In this document: positions 1-9,696 of the stretch, piece after piece
How positions within the stretch are numbered: position 1 is the first letter of the stretch
Layout of the letters: each line of letters starts with the position of its first letter
NCBI RefSeq assembly: GCF_000956595.1
Contig: NZ_JYOO01000030.1
Location: forward strand, 1-55,080
Direction: 5' to 3'
Origin: Priestia aryabhattai B8W22
GTDB lineage: Bacteria; Bacillota; Bacilli; Bacillales; Bacillaceae_H
Length of the DNA: 55,080 nucleotides
The notes under the pieces: model-generated
What the model was told of the DNA's origin: nothing
What the model saw: only the letters and a program-made list of their open reading frames with translations
Databases searched by the model: none
Translations under genes and position numbers: made by a program

Positions 1-22
1 CTGTTCGAGCGCGTGCTTTTTG

Positions 23-1096
23 TTATTTCCCTGTTGCTGCTTTTTCATTTTCGCAAATAAATGCAATCTTGCTTGCAATCTCTCCATATATTTGACCTAA
101 ACGATGGGATTCGTCGTAAATGGAAGGTGCAAAATCTTCTTCATTCCAGTCGGGCTGACTTAACGGAAGCTGTCCTAAAAGCTCTGTCTGAAGTTCCTCA
201 GCAAGTTTTGGACCCCCGCCTTTACCAAATACGTACTCTTTTTCGCCTGTTAGCTGGCTTTCAAAGTAGGCCATATTTTCTACAACTCCAATTACCTCAT
301 GATCTGTTTTCAAAGCCATAGCACCCGCTCTAGCTGCAACAAATGCCGCTGTAGGATGTGGTGTTGTAATAATCACTTCTTTACAAGCAGGAAGCATGGA
401 GTGAACGTCTAATGCGACATCACCTGTTCCAGGAGGTAAGTCTAGTAAAAGATAATCTAATTCTCCCCATTCAACTTCTGTAAAAAAGCTCGTCAACATT
501 TTTCCAAGCATAGGTCCTCGCCAGATAACAGGTGAATTATCTTCTACAAAGAAGCCCATGGAAATAACTTTTACTCCGAAACGGTCAACTGGAATAATCT
601 TTTCACCTTCTACTACAGGACGCTGTATGATTCCCATCATATCTGGGACGCTGAATCCATAAATGTCAGCATCAATTAAACCAATTTTCTTTCCTAAACG
701 AGCTAGAGAAACGGCTAAGTTCACAGAGACTGTTGATTTACCAACGCCTCCTTTACCGCTGGCAATAGCAATAAATTCAGGTGCATTCGGACTAGTTAGT
801 AAGTTGCCAGTATTCGGCTGCTCAGCGCGGTACTGCTGAAGTTCCTCAGGCGTAAACTCAACAAATCGCAGTCCCACCGACTGTACACCTGCTTTTTTTA
901 ATTCTTCTACAATTGTGCCTTGAAGGCTCAGCTGTTCACTAGTACCTGTTTTTGCAACAGCAATCTTCAGGCTTATATGCTGTTTTTCAGCTTTGATTGT
1001 TATTTCTTTAATCGCATCTGTTTCTGATAGTTTTTTATTTAAAAATGGATCTGTAATTTCCCCTACTACTTCTTTTACTTGCTTTTCCGTTAGCAT
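23..1096 (-). CDS. salA: SalA/Mrp-family P-loop ATPase (ApbC/NBP35 class)
   Basis: A 357-residue Mrp-family ATPase. Residues 1-90 form a MIP18/DUF59-like domain. The ATPase core has the deviant Walker A motif GKGGVGKST at 114-122 and a DLPPGTGD motif after it. The usual Mrp CxxC iron-sulfur ligand pair after the VENM motif is absent (the segment reads ENMAYFESQLTGEKEY), as I recall for Bacillus SalA. In B. subtilis SalA acts as a regulator that lowers scoC expression and is a target of tyrosine phosphorylation. The ATG at 1096 has a GGTGGGAG ribosome site. It lies 86 bases downstream of cwlD, as in B. subtilis. It could instead act as an Fe-S carrier, but the missing cysteines argue against that. 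Confidence 0.9.
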   Translation of the reverse strand: MLTEKQVKEVVGEITDPFLNKKLSETDAIKEITIKAEKQHISLKIAVAKTGTSEQLSLQGTIVEELKKAGVQSVGLRFVEFTPEELQQYRAEQPNTGNLLTSPNAPEFIAIASGKGGVGKSTVSVNLAVSLARLGKKIGLIDADIYGFSVPDMMGIIQRPVVEGEKIIPVDRFGVKVISMGFFVEDNSPVIWRGPMLGKMLTSFFTEVEWGELDYLLLDLPPGTGDVALDVHSMLPACKEVIITTPHPTAAFVAARAGAMALKTDHEVIGVVENMAYFESQLTGEKEYVFGKGGGPKLAEELQTELLGQLPLSQPDWNEEDFAPSIYDESHRLGQIYGEIASKIAFICENEKAATGK

Positions 1097-1123
1097 ACTC
1101 CCACCACCATGTTAAAATCTATT

Positions 1124-1163
1124 TATACTATCAAGTATATCATACATATTAGATTTTTCTGAA
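1124..1163 (-). promoter_or_regulatory. Candidate salA promoter with dyad over the -10
   Basis: Reading the minus strand, TTCAGA (1158-1163) and TATACT (1134-1139) are 18 bases apart, upstream of salA. The -10 is one arm of a perfect 6-bp dyad, TATACT-tgat-AGTATA (1124-1139), which could be an operator. The -35 is only a partial match, so this is a weak call. Confidence 0.35.
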
Positions 1164-1182
1164 TAGAAGGATGCTATGCTTT

Positions 1183-1890
1183 TTATTTAGGCTTTTCTCC
1201 AGTAAAATACCGGCTGACTCCTTCATAAATGGATTCAGCTAACTTTTTTTGATAGCGTTTCGATTGAAGCATTTTACGTTCTGTAGGATTTGATAAGAAT
1301 CCTACTTCAACCAAAGCACCGGGTGGCTTAGAATGCTTAAGAAGGTAAAGAGTTTGAATAGCTTTTGCTTCACGGGTCGTATTGTCTAGGTTATTTCTTA
1401 GCTCTTGTTGAATGAGTTTGGCCACTTGCTCGTTTTCTTTTAGGGATCCGTAATAGAAAGTTTGAGCCCCTCTCCACGCAGAGGATGGAATAGCATTCAA
1501 GTGAATACTTAAGTACAAATCGGCATTGGATTTATTAATCATCGTTAAGCGATTTTTTAAGTCTTCTACTTTTCTCCGACTGTATCCTCTTGTATCTTTG
1601 GCCGCTAGGTCTTCGTCTTTTTCTCTCGTCATAATAACAAGTGCCCCTTGCTCTTGCAGATAGTCCCGAAGCATTAACGAAATTTTAAGAGTTATTTCTT
1701 TTTCAAGCACTTCATCCTCTCCTACCGCTCCTCCATCAACACCGCCGTGTCCAGGATCTAGTACAATAACTTTCCCGCTAAGAGGAAGTGAAAGCGAACC
1801 GGATGATGTTCTATGATCTATCTGATATTGTACAATGACAAAAAGAACGAGAAGCGCTATAATTGTGCTCATTATTTTTACTTTAGACAT
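1183..1890 (-). CDS. cwlD: N-acetylmuramoyl-L-alanine amidase CwlD (spore cortex)
   Basis: A 235-residue Amidase_3 enzyme. The N-terminal hydrophobic segment (about residues 7-21) is an uncleaved anchor or signal peptide. The zinc site is visible: H48 in DPGHGG, E63 in VLEKE, H130 in SIHLN and the catalytic E195 in VEVGFLSN. In spore formers CwlD strips peptide side chains from cortex peptidoglycan so that PdaA can make muramic delta-lactam, which is needed for germination. The ATG at 1890 follows an AGGGAAGGG ribosome site. It sits upstream of salA, as in B. subtilis. A sigma-E-like promoter precedes it, which fits mother-cell expression. Confidence 0.95.
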   Translation of the reverse strand: MSKVKIMSTIIALLVLFVIVQYQIDHRTSSGSLSLPLSGKVIVLDPGHGGVDGGAVGEDEVLEKEITLKISLMLRDYLQEQGALVIMTREKDEDLAAKDTRGYSRRKVEDLKNRLTMINKSNADLYLSIHLNAIPSSAWRGAQTFYYGSLKENEQVAKLIQQELRNNLDNTTREAKAIQTLYLLKHSKPPGALVEVGFLSNPTERKMLQSKRYQKKLAESIYEGVSRYFTGEKPK

Positions 1891-1924
1891 TTTATCCCTT
1901 CCCTTCTTGCCTCACCTATTTATT

Positions 1925-1953
1925 TCTATATGGGACAAGAACGGGAATTATGA
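1925..1953 (-). promoter_or_regulatory. Candidate sigma-E promoter for cwlD
   Basis: The minus strand reads TCATAATT (1946-1953), 13 bases, then CATATAGA (1925-1932). This is close to the sigma-E pattern of an ATA-containing -35 and CATACAAT-like -10, and it lies 35 bases before the cwlD start. Mother-cell control of cwlD is known in B. subtilis; the assignment here is from pattern only. Confidence 0.5.
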
Positions 1954-1960
1954 GTACTTT

Positions 1961-2383
1961 TTAATGCAAACGTAACCGACGTCTTTTTTCTGCGGTTCGA
2001 TAACCTTCTTTCCACCAGTCTTGCACATATCCTTGACACAAATAATACAGACCATCTTGATAAAGGTCTGTTACAGACATGCTGACGGCTCCGTACAATG
2101 TATCAATTAAAAGAGACTCTTCTTGCTTACTGTGCTTCTGAAAATCTTCGTAGCCTTTACCACGTTTACTCACCCGGGCACCTAATAAAAATGATTCGAT
2201 AGCAATGTCAAGACAGTACTCCTCCACATGTTCGTCTCCTAGCATATTCCACTGAAACATTGGGTGAAAATAACGGCGCAGCCTCTCTTGAAGCAAATCA
2301 AACGATAATTCCCTTAGGACTTTGCGTTCATATTTCATTTCTTTTTCATAACGTTTTTCTTTTAAATATGTAACCTCGTTCAT
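1961..2383 (-). CDS. ybaK: YbaK, DUF2521 protein of unknown function
   Basis: A 140-residue, strongly charged soluble protein resembling YbaK of B. subtilis (DUF2521) in both position and sequence. There is no membrane segment or known catalytic motif. The N-terminus is a lysine/glutamate-rich helix; aromatic residues are dense in the C-terminal half and the tail is basic (RRRLRLH). I chose the ATG at 2383 because AGGGAGG lies 7 bases before it; a longer frame starting at 2419 has no ribosome site. It lies between the rpsI terminator and cwlD. I assign no function. It should not be confused with the unrelated Cys-tRNA(Pro) deacylase family also called YbaK. Confidence 0.8.
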   Translation of the reverse strand: MNEVTYLKEKRYEKEMKYERKVLRELSFDLLQERLRRYFHPMFQWNMLGDEHVEEYCLDIAIESFLLGARVSKRGKGYEDFQKHSKQEESLLIDTLYGAVSMSVTDLYQDGLYYLCQGYVQDWWKEGYRTAEKRRRLRLH

Positions 2384-2445
2384 GATAACGCCTCCCTTTT
2401 TTACATATTGTCTGCACAAGCCTTCGTCTCATACGCAAACAATAA

Positions 2446-2478
2446 ATAAAAAAAGCCTTGGTCCAAAGACCAAGGCTT
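2446..2478 (-). terminator. Intrinsic terminator of rplM-rpsI
   Basis: A 10-bp perfect stem (2453-2462 with 2469-2478), a 6-base loop, then a T-run on the minus strand (2446-2452), 16 bases after the rpsI stop. Confidence 0.92.
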
Positions 2479-2494
2479 GAAACGTAATATAAAA

Positions 2495-2887
2495 TTAACG
2501 TTTTGAGAATTGTGGTGCACGACGAGCGCCTTTAAGACCGTATTTTTTACGTTCTTTCGCACGAGCGTCACGAGTTAATAGACCAGCACGTTTTAATGTT
2601 CCACGGTATTCAGGGTCTGCTTCTAATAAAGCACGAGAGATTCCGTGACGAATAGCGCCAGCTTGACCTGCATAACCTCCACCATTAACGTTTACAAATA
2701 CGTCATAGTTACCTACAGTTTCAGTTAAAGCAAGTGGTTGTTTTACTACTTCACGTAGTGCAGCAAATGGAATGTATTCTTCGATTTCACGACCGTTGAT
2801 TGTTACGCGACCGTTACCTGGTACTAAACGTACACGAGCAACAGAGCTTTTACGACGACCAGTTCCGTAATATTGTACCTGTGCCAA
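2495..2887 (-). CDS. rpsI: 30S ribosomal protein S9
   Basis: A full-length 130-residue S9. It opens with [19 protein letters not shown] and ends in the family's basic tail with a terminal SKR, which reaches the P-site tRNA in the 30S subunit. It is the second gene of the rplM-rpsI unit, 22 bases after rplM, with a ribosome site AGGAGG before the ATG at 2887. An intrinsic terminator follows directly, so the unit ends here. Confidence 0.98.
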   Translation of the reverse strand: MAQVQYYGTGRRKSSVARVRLVPGNGRVTINGREIEEYIPFAALREVVKQPLALTETVGNYDVFVNVNGGGYAGQAGAIRHGISRALLEADPEYRGTLKRAGLLTRDARAKERKKYGLKGARRAPQFSKR

Positions 2888-2909
2888 GATAATAACCTCC
2901 TCTTATTAA

Positions 2910-3347
2910 TTATCCGCGAAGTTCGTAAACTTCTGGTTTTTGTGCTTCATGTGGATGTGTTTCACCAGCATACACATGTAATTTTTTGAACATTTGACGG
3001 CCTAGGCTACCTTTTGGAAGCATGCCTTTGATTCCTAATTCAAGCATTTTCTCAGAGTAGTTAGTACGCATTTCTAATGCTGTACGTTGTTTCAAACCAC
3101 CTGGGTGCATGCTGTGACGGTAATAAATTTTATCAGTTAATTTTTTACCTGTTAGTTCGATTTTTGACGCATTGATAAGGATCACGTGATCACCAGTATC
3201 AACATGTGGTGTAAAAGTTGGTTTATGTTTACCGCGTAAGATTGATGCTACTTCACTTGCTAAACGACCTAAAGTTTTACCTTCAGCATCGACAACATAC
3301 CATTTACGCTCTACTTCGTTTGCTTTCGCCATGAAAGTTGTACGCAT
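2910..3347 (-). CDS. rplM: 50S ribosomal protein L13
   Basis: A 145-residue L13, the usual Bacillus length (start [16 protein letters not shown]). L13 binds 23S rRNA early in 50S assembly. The ATG at 3347 has AGGAGGGAAACTC upstream. It is preceded by its own promoter and an L13-type leader RNA rather than being read only from truA, so it is probably autoregulated through that leader. Confidence 0.98.
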   Translation of the reverse strand: MRTTFMAKANEVERKWYVVDAEGKTLGRLASEVASILRGKHKPTFTPHVDTGDHVILINASKIELTGKKLTDKIYYRHSMHPGGLKQRTALEMRTNYSEKMLELGIKGMLPKGSLGRQMFKKLHVYAGETHPHEAQKPEVYELRG

Positions 3348-3390
3348 GAGTTTCCCTCCTAATTTTCATCATCAATTATAAAATTATTTC

Positions 3391-3438
3391 AACCTTCTAT
3401 TTCAACACGATTAATTTCCGGGGCTAACCGTGGGGTTA
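3391..3438 (-). ncRNA. L13 leader (cis-regulatory RNA of rplM-rpsI)
   Basis: The leader RNA between the promoter at 3457-3485 and rplM can form two nested helices, AACC/GGTT (3434-3437 with 3391-3394) and CACG/CGTG (3429-3432 with 3406-3409), around a segment reading GGTTAGCCCCGGAAATTAAT. Position and sequence resemble the L13 leader family of Firmicutes. L13 binding to it is family knowledge and not tested here. Confidence 0.7.
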
Positions 3439-3456
3439 AAATACATACCATATGAT

Positions 3457-3485
3457 ATATTATATCTTTAAGCTACTAATGTCAA
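3457..3485 (-). promoter_or_regulatory. sigma-A promoter of rplM-rpsI
   Basis: TTGACA (3480-3485), 17 bases, TAATAT (3457-3462) on the minus strand. It starts transcription just before the L13 leader. Confidence 0.78.
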
Positions 3486-3503
3486 GAAAATGTTACACCA
3501 GGT

Positions 3504-4244
3504 TTAGTTGTCATAGAAAACGCGCCATAAATATAGTCCTTGCGAAGGCGCAGTTTTCCCTGCACGAGGACGTGATTTGCTTTCTAGAATATCTTTTATA
3601 GCATCTGGTTCAATACTGCCTTGTCCTACTTCTAAAAGCGTTCCAACAAGAATACGAACCATATTATACAGAAAGCCACTTCCAACGAATCTAAACACAA
3701 GCTGACTATTCTCTTCATACATATCAATCTTATAAATCGTACGGATCTTATCTTCCACTTCTGTCCTCGCTGAACAAAAGCTTGTAAAGTCGTGTGTACC
3801 GAGTAAATATGTGATGGCTTTTTTCATTTTCGAGTAGTCTAATGGATAAGGGTAATGGTATGCATAAGAACGAGTGAAAGGATTTCGATCTTCGCCGCGC
3901 AAAATATGATAGCGATACTCTTTTGAAGTAACGTCATACCGGGCGTGAAAATGTGCATCAACTTCACATACATTCTTCATTACAATATCATCTGGTAGCA
4001 TTGAATTCAATGCTTTTTTCCACTTATCACATGGAATATTTAGGTTTGTGTCAAAATGAATGACTTGCCCCTGTGCATGAACATTTGTGTCCGTTCGTCC
4101 AGAGGCGTAAATCGGAACTTTTTTGTTATGCATTTTCTCTAAAACGGATTCAATCTCGAGTTGAACAGTTCGCTTATTGGGCTGAACTTGATAACCCGAA
4201 AAGTGTGTGCCGTCGTATGCAACTATACATTTTAAACGTTTCAT
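3504..4244 (-). CDS. truA: tRNA pseudouridine(38-40) synthase TruA
   Basis: A 246-residue TruA that isomerises uridines 38-40 in the anticodon arm. It opens [17 protein letters not shown] and contains the catalytic aspartate in the [11 protein letters not shown] motif; the late [12 protein letters not shown] segment is also typical. I prefer the ATG at 4244, with GGTGA 5 bases before it, over a TTG at 4259 in the same frame that has no good ribosome site. It follows ecfT by 18 bases and ends the ecf-truA group. Confidence 0.95.
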   Translation of the reverse strand: MKRLKCIVAYDGTHFSGYQVQPNKRTVQLEIESVLEKMHNKKVPIYASGRTDTNVHAQGQVIHFDTNLNIPCDKWKKALNSMLPDDIVMKNVCEVDAHFHARYDVTSKEYRYHILRGEDRNPFTRSYAYHYPYPLDYSKMKKAITYLLGTHDFTSFCSARTEVEDKIRTIYKIDMYEENSQLVFRFVGSGFLYNMVRILVGTLLEVGQGSIEPDAIKDILESKSRPRAGKTAPSQGLYLWRVFYDN

Positions 4245-4262
4245 CTTTTCACCAAACAATCT

Positions 4263-5060
4263 TTACGTTCTAATCAGCACTAAAACAACTGCTACTGCCA
4301 GTAGAAGTAAAAGCATAATTGTATCTATGCTTCCCCATTTCAATTGACGATACTTTGTACGCCCTTCTCCGCCTTTATAACCCCTTGCCTCCATGGCAAT
4401 AGCTAGCTCTTCAGCACGCTTAAATGAACCTATAAATAAAGGAACAAGCAAAGGAACGACAGCTTTCAACCGATCCGTAACAGGACCGCTGCTAAAGTCC
4501 ACTCCTCGTGCTGTCTGTGCTTTAATAATTTTATCTGTCTCTTCCATCAATGTAGGAATAAAGCGAAGAGAAATGGACATCATTAAAGCTAATTCATGGA
4601 CAGGAAGCTTGAGCTTTTTAAATGGATTCAACAAGCTTTCCATTCCATCTGTTACTTCAATGGGCGTAGTCGTTAACGTTAGCATCGTCGTAATTAAAAT
4701 TAAAAACAAGAAGCGTAAGGAAATTAAAATACCTTGAATAAGGCCGCCTTTATAGACAGAAAACCATCCCCATTCAAACAAGAGAGGCCCTTCCTTTGTC
4801 ATAAAAATGTGCAAAAGAAACGTGATGATAATAATAAATAGAACGGGCTTTAACCCTCTTAAAATAAATGAAACGGGCACTTTACTCATGGCCACTATGG
4901 CAAGGGTATACACACCTAAAAAAGCATAGCCGATAGGGTTATTTGCTAAAAACACAATTAATACATATGCAAATACGAGAAGCAGCTTGGCCCGAGGATC
5001 CATTCGATGGACAACAGAATGCCCCGGCACATACTTACCAATAATGATTGAGTTCATCAT
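4263..5060 (-). CDS. ecfT: ECF transporter transmembrane subunit EcfT
   Basis: A 265-residue CbiQ/EcfT family membrane protein with about five to six hydrophobic helices (for example near residues 26-60, 70-90 and 105-128, and at the C-terminus). The two Ala-Arg-Gly coupling motifs that contact the ATPases are visible: TARGVDF and MEARGYKG. EcfT joins EcfA1/EcfA2 to exchangeable S components encoded elsewhere that import vitamins such as riboflavin, biotin or thiamine. Its start overlaps the ecfA2 stop as ATGA, indicating translational coupling, with AAGGTGA upstream. No S component is present in the window. Confidence 0.95.
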   Translation of the reverse strand: MMNSIIIGKYVPGHSVVHRMDPRAKLLLVFAYVLIVFLANNPIGYAFLGVYTLAIVAMSKVPVSFILRGLKPVLFIIIITFLLHIFMTKEGPLLFEWGWFSVYKGGLIQGILISLRFLFLILITTMLTLTTTPIEVTDGMESLLNPFKKLKLPVHELALMMSISLRFIPTLMEETDKIIKAQTARGVDFSSGPVTDRLKAVVPLLVPLFIGSFKRAEELAIAMEARGYKGGEGRTKYRQLKWGSIDTIMLLLLLAVAVVLVLIRT

Positions 5061-5926
5061 AATCGTTCACCTTGCTGCATAAGGTGCTGCACTTTCTCTA
5101 CCACTTCAGAAAAGGTAATAACCGTATCCGATGCTTCAAGCTGAAATTTCTCTTGTAGCTTCAGCATAAAGCGAAGCGATTCTGGAACATCCAATCCATA
5201 TTCTTTTAGCTGCGTATGCTGACCAAACACTTCTCTAGGTGACCCTTTCATCGCAATCGTTCCCTTATTCATCACAATTAGCTCATCAGCGTACATAGCT
5301 GCATCTTCCATGCTGTGAGTCACGAGAATCGTCGTCAAGCCTTTTTCTTTATGAAGACGATAAATCATATTCATAATTTCTTGACGGCCTCTAGGGTCCA
5401 ATCCAGCAGTTGGCTCATCTAAAATTAGCACATTAGGATTCATCGCTAGAATACCTGCTATCGCTACACGACGCATTTGTCCACCACTCAAATCAAAAGG
5501 AGATCTGGTGAGAAGGTCTTCTGGCAACCCCACTAACTTGATAAGCTCTCTTGCTTTTTGCCTTGCTTCTTCTTCCAAAACGCCATAATTCATTGGCCCA
5601 AAAGCTATATCTTTTTCCACCGTTTCTTCAAAAAGCTGATGTTCTGGAAATTGAAACACTACGCCTACTTGCTGACGAATAGCTTTCAAATTCTTTTCTT
5701 TTCGATTGGCTTTAATTGTGCGCTCACCGATTTGAATTTCACCAGCAGTTGGCTTCAATAAAGCATTCAGATGCTGTATGATTGTTGATTTCCCAGAACC
5801 AGTATGGCCAATAACAGCCAAAAATGTACCTGATTGAATGCTTAAATTTAAGTCATGTAGAGCAATTCGTTCAAATGGTGTATTAACTTGATAACGATGC
5901 TCTACTTCTTTGAATATAATGTCCAT
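5057..5926 (-). CDS. ecfA2: ECF transporter ATPase EcfA2
   Basis: A 289-residue ABC ATPase (CbiO type). Walker A GHTGSGKS is at 40-47, the Q-loop glutamine near 92, the signature LSGGQ at 146-150, Walker B LILDEP with D170/E171, and the switch histidine is H204. With EcfA1 it forms the heterodimeric motor of the group II ECF module. Its ATG at 5926 lies inside the ecfA1 coding region (25-base overlap), and its stop overlaps the ecfT start. Confidence 0.95.
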   Translation of the reverse strand: MDIIFKEVEHRYQVNTPFERIALHDLNLSIQSGTFLAVIGHTGSGKSTIIQHLNALLKPTAGEIQIGERTIKANRKEKNLKAIRQQVGVVFQFPEHQLFEETVEKDIAFGPMNYGVLEEEARQKARELIKLVGLPEDLLTRSPFDLSGGQMRRVAIAGILAMNPNVLILDEPTAGLDPRGRQEIMNMIYRLHKEKGLTTILVTHSMEDAAMYADELIVMNKGTIAMKGSPREVFGQHTQLKEYGLDVPESLRFMLKLQEKFQLEASDTVITFSEVVEKVQHLMQQGERL

Positions 5927-6741
5927 AGTTCGTCCACCAAGTCCTCATCTGTTAAATGAATTTTTGATAAAGGAATTCCTACGGAAGCAAAACGATGGCT
6001 TAGTTTAACGGAAAACGGCAAGTCTAGTCCAATATCCGTTAACTTGGAACCTAATGCAAATACTTCGCGTGGAGTACCTGTTGCATAGATCTTCCCTTTG
6101 TTCATCACAACGACTCTGTCAGCCATTGCTACTTCATCTAAATCGTGGGTAATTGAAATAACCGTCAGTTGTTTTTCTTCTTTTAATTTTCTAACAGTTT
6201 CAAGTACTTCAGTTCGTCCAATAGGATCTAACATAGATGTTGCTTCATCTAGAATGATGACAGATGGCTGTACGGCAATTATACCCGCAATGGCCACACG
6301 CTGTTTTTGTCCACCTGATAGCTGATGAGGCTCTTGATCCAGAAAAGCACTCATATTGACCATTTCGATTGCTTCAGGTATACGTTTTTCCATAATCTCA
6401 AATGGAATCCCGTTGTTTTCAAGCCCAAACGCAATATCATCTTGAACGGTTGAGCCAACAAATTGATTATCTGGATTTTGAAACACCATTCCAATCTGCT
6501 TGCGCACATCCCATATTGTTTCTTCAGATAAAAGAGTATCGCCCACTCGAACCGTTCCTTTTTCAGGTAGCAAAAGGCCGTTTAGAATTCGTGCCAGCGT
6601 CGATTTACCAGATCCATTATGTCCAGCTATCGCTAACCATTCACCTTTATAAGCAGAGAGAGAAAGGTGATCTAATGTTAGGTCTGCTTCAGGATCGTAT
6701 CGAAAGCATAAATCTTTTACCTCTAAAGACATTTCTTTCAA
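5902..6741 (-). CDS. ecfA1: ECF transporter ATPase EcfA1
   Basis: A 279-residue ABC ATPase. Walker A GHNGSGKS is at 40-47, the signature LSGGQ at 141-145, Walker B IILDEA with D165/E166 and the switch histidine is H199. The ATSMLDP segment after Walker B is typical of EcfA1, where EcfA2 has PTAGLDP. The start I favour is the TTG at 6741, which has GAGAGGA 8 bases upstream; the ATG at 6732 is the alternative, three residues shorter. It is the first gene after the rplQ terminator. I see no convincing separate promoter, so expression may rely on read-through. Confidence 0.93.
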   Translation of the reverse strand: MKEMSLEVKDLCFRYDPEADLTLDHLSLSAYKGEWLAIAGHNGSGKSTLARILNGLLLPEKGTVRVGDTLLSEETIWDVRKQIGMVFQNPDNQFVGSTVQDDIAFGLENNGIPFEIMEKRIPEAIEMVNMSAFLDQEPHQLSGGQKQRVAIAGIIAVQPSVIILDEATSMLDPIGRTEVLETVRKLKEEKQLTVISITHDLDEVAMADRVVVMNKGKIYATGTPREVFALGSKLTDIGLDLPFSVKLSHRFASVGIPLSKIHLTDEDLVDELWTLYSKK

Positions 6742-6818
6742 CGCTATCTTCCTCTCAGCTTTTTCTATTGCAGCATTGCCTACATTGGTTTTTTACGCTA
6801 TTTACCCGGTTTAAGGTA

Positions 6819-6861
6819 TAAAAAAAGGGCAACGACTAGTTACACACTGTCTCGCCCTTTT
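6819..6861 (-). terminator. Intrinsic terminator after rplQ
   Basis: Arms AAAAGGGC/GCCCTTTT (6854-6861 with 6823-6830), an inner GAC/GTC pair, and a T-run on the minus strand. It closes the S10-spc-alpha super-operon. The loop is large, so termination may be partial and feed ecfA1. Confidence 0.75.
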
Positions 6862-6879
6862 CTATCTGTATTAAAAATA

Positions 6880-7260
<381 letters not shown>

Positions 7261-7286
7261 TTAAGTAGTTAAACAGGTAGATATAA

Positions 7287-8231
7287 TCAGTCGTCCTTAC
7301 GTAGACCCAAACCTAATTCTTCAAGTTTAGCTTTAACTTCTTCTAAAGATTTACGGCCTAAGTTACGAACTTTCATCATATCTTCTTCTGTTTTATTAGC
7401 AAGCTCTTGTACAGTATTGATGCCTGCTCGTTTTAAGCAGTTGTAAGAACGAACAGATAAATCCAGTTCCTCGATCGTCATCTCTAGAACTTTTTCTTTC
7501 TGGTCTTCTTCTTTTTCTACCATGATCTCTGCTTTTTGAGCTTCATCTGTTAAGTTAACGAAGATATTTAAGTGTTCCGTTAGAATCTTTGCACCTAAAG
7601 CAACAGCTTTTTCTGGCTCGATGCTACCGTCAGTCCAAACATCCAACGTTAACTTATCGTAATTTGTCATTTGACCAACACGAGTATTTTCTACATAATA
7701 CGATACGCGAGTAACAGGCGTATAGATTGAGTCAATTGGAAGTACACCAATTGGTTGGTCTTCACGCTTGTTAGCATCGGCAGGATTATAACCTCGACCT
7801 GTGCGAGCAGTAAGTCTCATACGGAAATGAGCATCTGACTCAAGTGTTGCAATATGAAGATCTGGATTTAGAACTTCGATATCGCTGTCTGCTTGAATGT
7901 CAGCAGCCGTTACTGTACCAGGACCTTTAACATCGATCTCAAGTGTTTTCTCTTCATCAGAGTAAATCTTTAACGCTAACTTTTTAACGTTTAAAATGAT
8001 GTTTGTTACATCTTCAACAACTCCAGGAACTGTTGAAAATTCATGTAATACACCTTCAATTTGAATAGATGTTACAGCTGCACCAGGGAGTGAGGATAAT
8101 AGGATACGACGTAAGGAGTTACCCAAAGTAGTACCATATCCACGCTCAAGTGGTTCGACGACGAATTTACCGTACTTTCTATCATCGCTGATTTCTACCG
8201 TTTCGATTTTTGGCTTTTCAATCTCTATCAA
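7287..8231 (-). CDS. rpoA: RNA polymerase alpha subunit
   Basis: A 314-residue alpha subunit. The N-terminal domain (about 1-230) dimerises and assembles beta and beta-prime: the [20 protein letters not shown] segment is near residue 28. A flexible linker follows, then the C-terminal domain (about 250-310) with [20 protein letters not shown], which binds UP elements and activators. The start codon is TTG at 8231, preceded by GGAGGG at 7-8 bases. It follows rpsK after an unusually long, structured 180-base gap (see the findings). Confidence 0.98.
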   Translation of the reverse strand: MIEIEKPKIETVEISDDRKYGKFVVEPLERGYGTTLGNSLRRILLSSLPGAAVTSIQIEGVLHEFSTVPGVVEDVTNIILNVKKLALKIYSDEEKTLEIDVKGPGTVTAADIQADSDIEVLNPDLHIATLESDAHFRMRLTARTGRGYNPADANKREDQPIGVLPIDSIYTPVTRVSYYVENTRVGQMTNYDKLTLDVWTDGSIEPEKAVALGAKILTEHLNIFVNLTDEAQKAEIMVEKEEDQKEKVLEMTIEELDLSVRSYNCLKRAGINTVQELANKTEEDMMKVRNLGRKSLEEVKAKLEELGLGLRKDD

Positions 8232-8261
8232 TATAAACCCTCCTTCAAAACGTCGAAACCT

Positions 8262-8393
8262 CGGCTAGACGGCTGATTTCTCAAATGCCTAACCGAAATT
8301 CCCTATTAGACAGTTCCCGAATGTGCACAACAAATGGAAAACATTTCGTTGCATGAATAAATTCTACACCATCATCATTATAGACAACGAAAT
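8262..8393 (-). promoter_or_regulatory. Structured rpsK-rpoA intergenic region
   Basis: This 180-base gap holds three pairing elements. The RNA reads ATTTCGTTG (8385-8393), then CAACGAAATG (8342-8351), then CATTTGTTG (8328-8336). The middle element can pair with either neighbour, but not both. A third hairpin uses 8289-8295 with 8262-8268. A perfect TATAAT (8377-8382) sits between the first two elements, but the sequence 17 bases upstream (TGTATA) is a poor -35. Function unknown. Confidence 0.4.
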
Positions 8394-8411
8394 AGAATCT
8401 ATACATATTAA

Positions 8412-8804
<393 letters not shown>

Positions 8805-8824
8805 TTAATGACCTCCCTTACTAA

Positions 8825-9331
<507 letters not shown>

Positions 9332-9365
9332 TCATACCTCCTTGATAGTACGGAGTGCATAGGTT

Positions 9366-9584
9366 TTATTTGAAACGGTACGTAATTCTACCGCGAGTTA
9401 AATCGTATGGTGACAATTCTACAGTTACTTTATCACCAGGTAAGATTCGAATGAAATGCATGCGAATTTTCCCTGATACGTGAGCAAGTACTGTATGACC
9501 ATTTTCTAATTCTACCTTGAACATAGCGTTAGGTAAAGTCTCAGCAACTGTACCTTCAACTTCAATTACATCGTCTTTTGCCAT
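9366..9584 (-). CDS. infA: Translation initiation factor IF-1
   Basis: A 72-residue S1-like OB-fold protein ([13 protein letters not shown], ending RGRITYRFK) that occupies the A site during initiation. I chose the ATG at 9584 because AAAGGAGA precedes it and the length equals the family norm; an in-frame extension to 9683 is not coding-like. It lies 37 bases before rpmJ. In B. subtilis a small KOW-domain gene (ybzG) lies between map and infA; here the 235-base gap holds no such frame. Confidence 0.98.
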   Translation of the reverse strand: MAKDDVIEVEGTVAETLPNAMFKVELENGHTVLAHVSGKIRMHFIRILPGDKVTVELSPYDLTRGRITYRFK

Positions 9585-9696
9585 TAAAGTGCTCTCCTTT
9601 CTTTGAAACAGTAACAAGCTATCATTAAACGACTTAAAAAGAACCTGTTCTGAACATCCGGAGATCGTAATCATTAAATTCAAGATGATTGACGCT

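Noticed and set aside
61-321. A plus-strand open frame opposite salA
   Set aside because: A shadow of the highly conserved salA coding strand.
6402-6821. A 139-codon open frame on the plus strand
   Set aside because: It lies opposite ecfA1 and the rplQ terminator, has no ribosome site or recognisable domain, and has the composition of a reverse shadow.
8377-8405. A firm rpoA promoter
   Set aside because: The TATAAT is perfect, but the sequence 17 bases upstream matches TTGACA in only three positions; it is kept as a possibility within the leader finding.
9585-9683. N-terminal extension of IF-1 by 33 residues
   Set aside because: The ribosome site and the 72-residue family length place the start at 9584; the extension is not coding-like.
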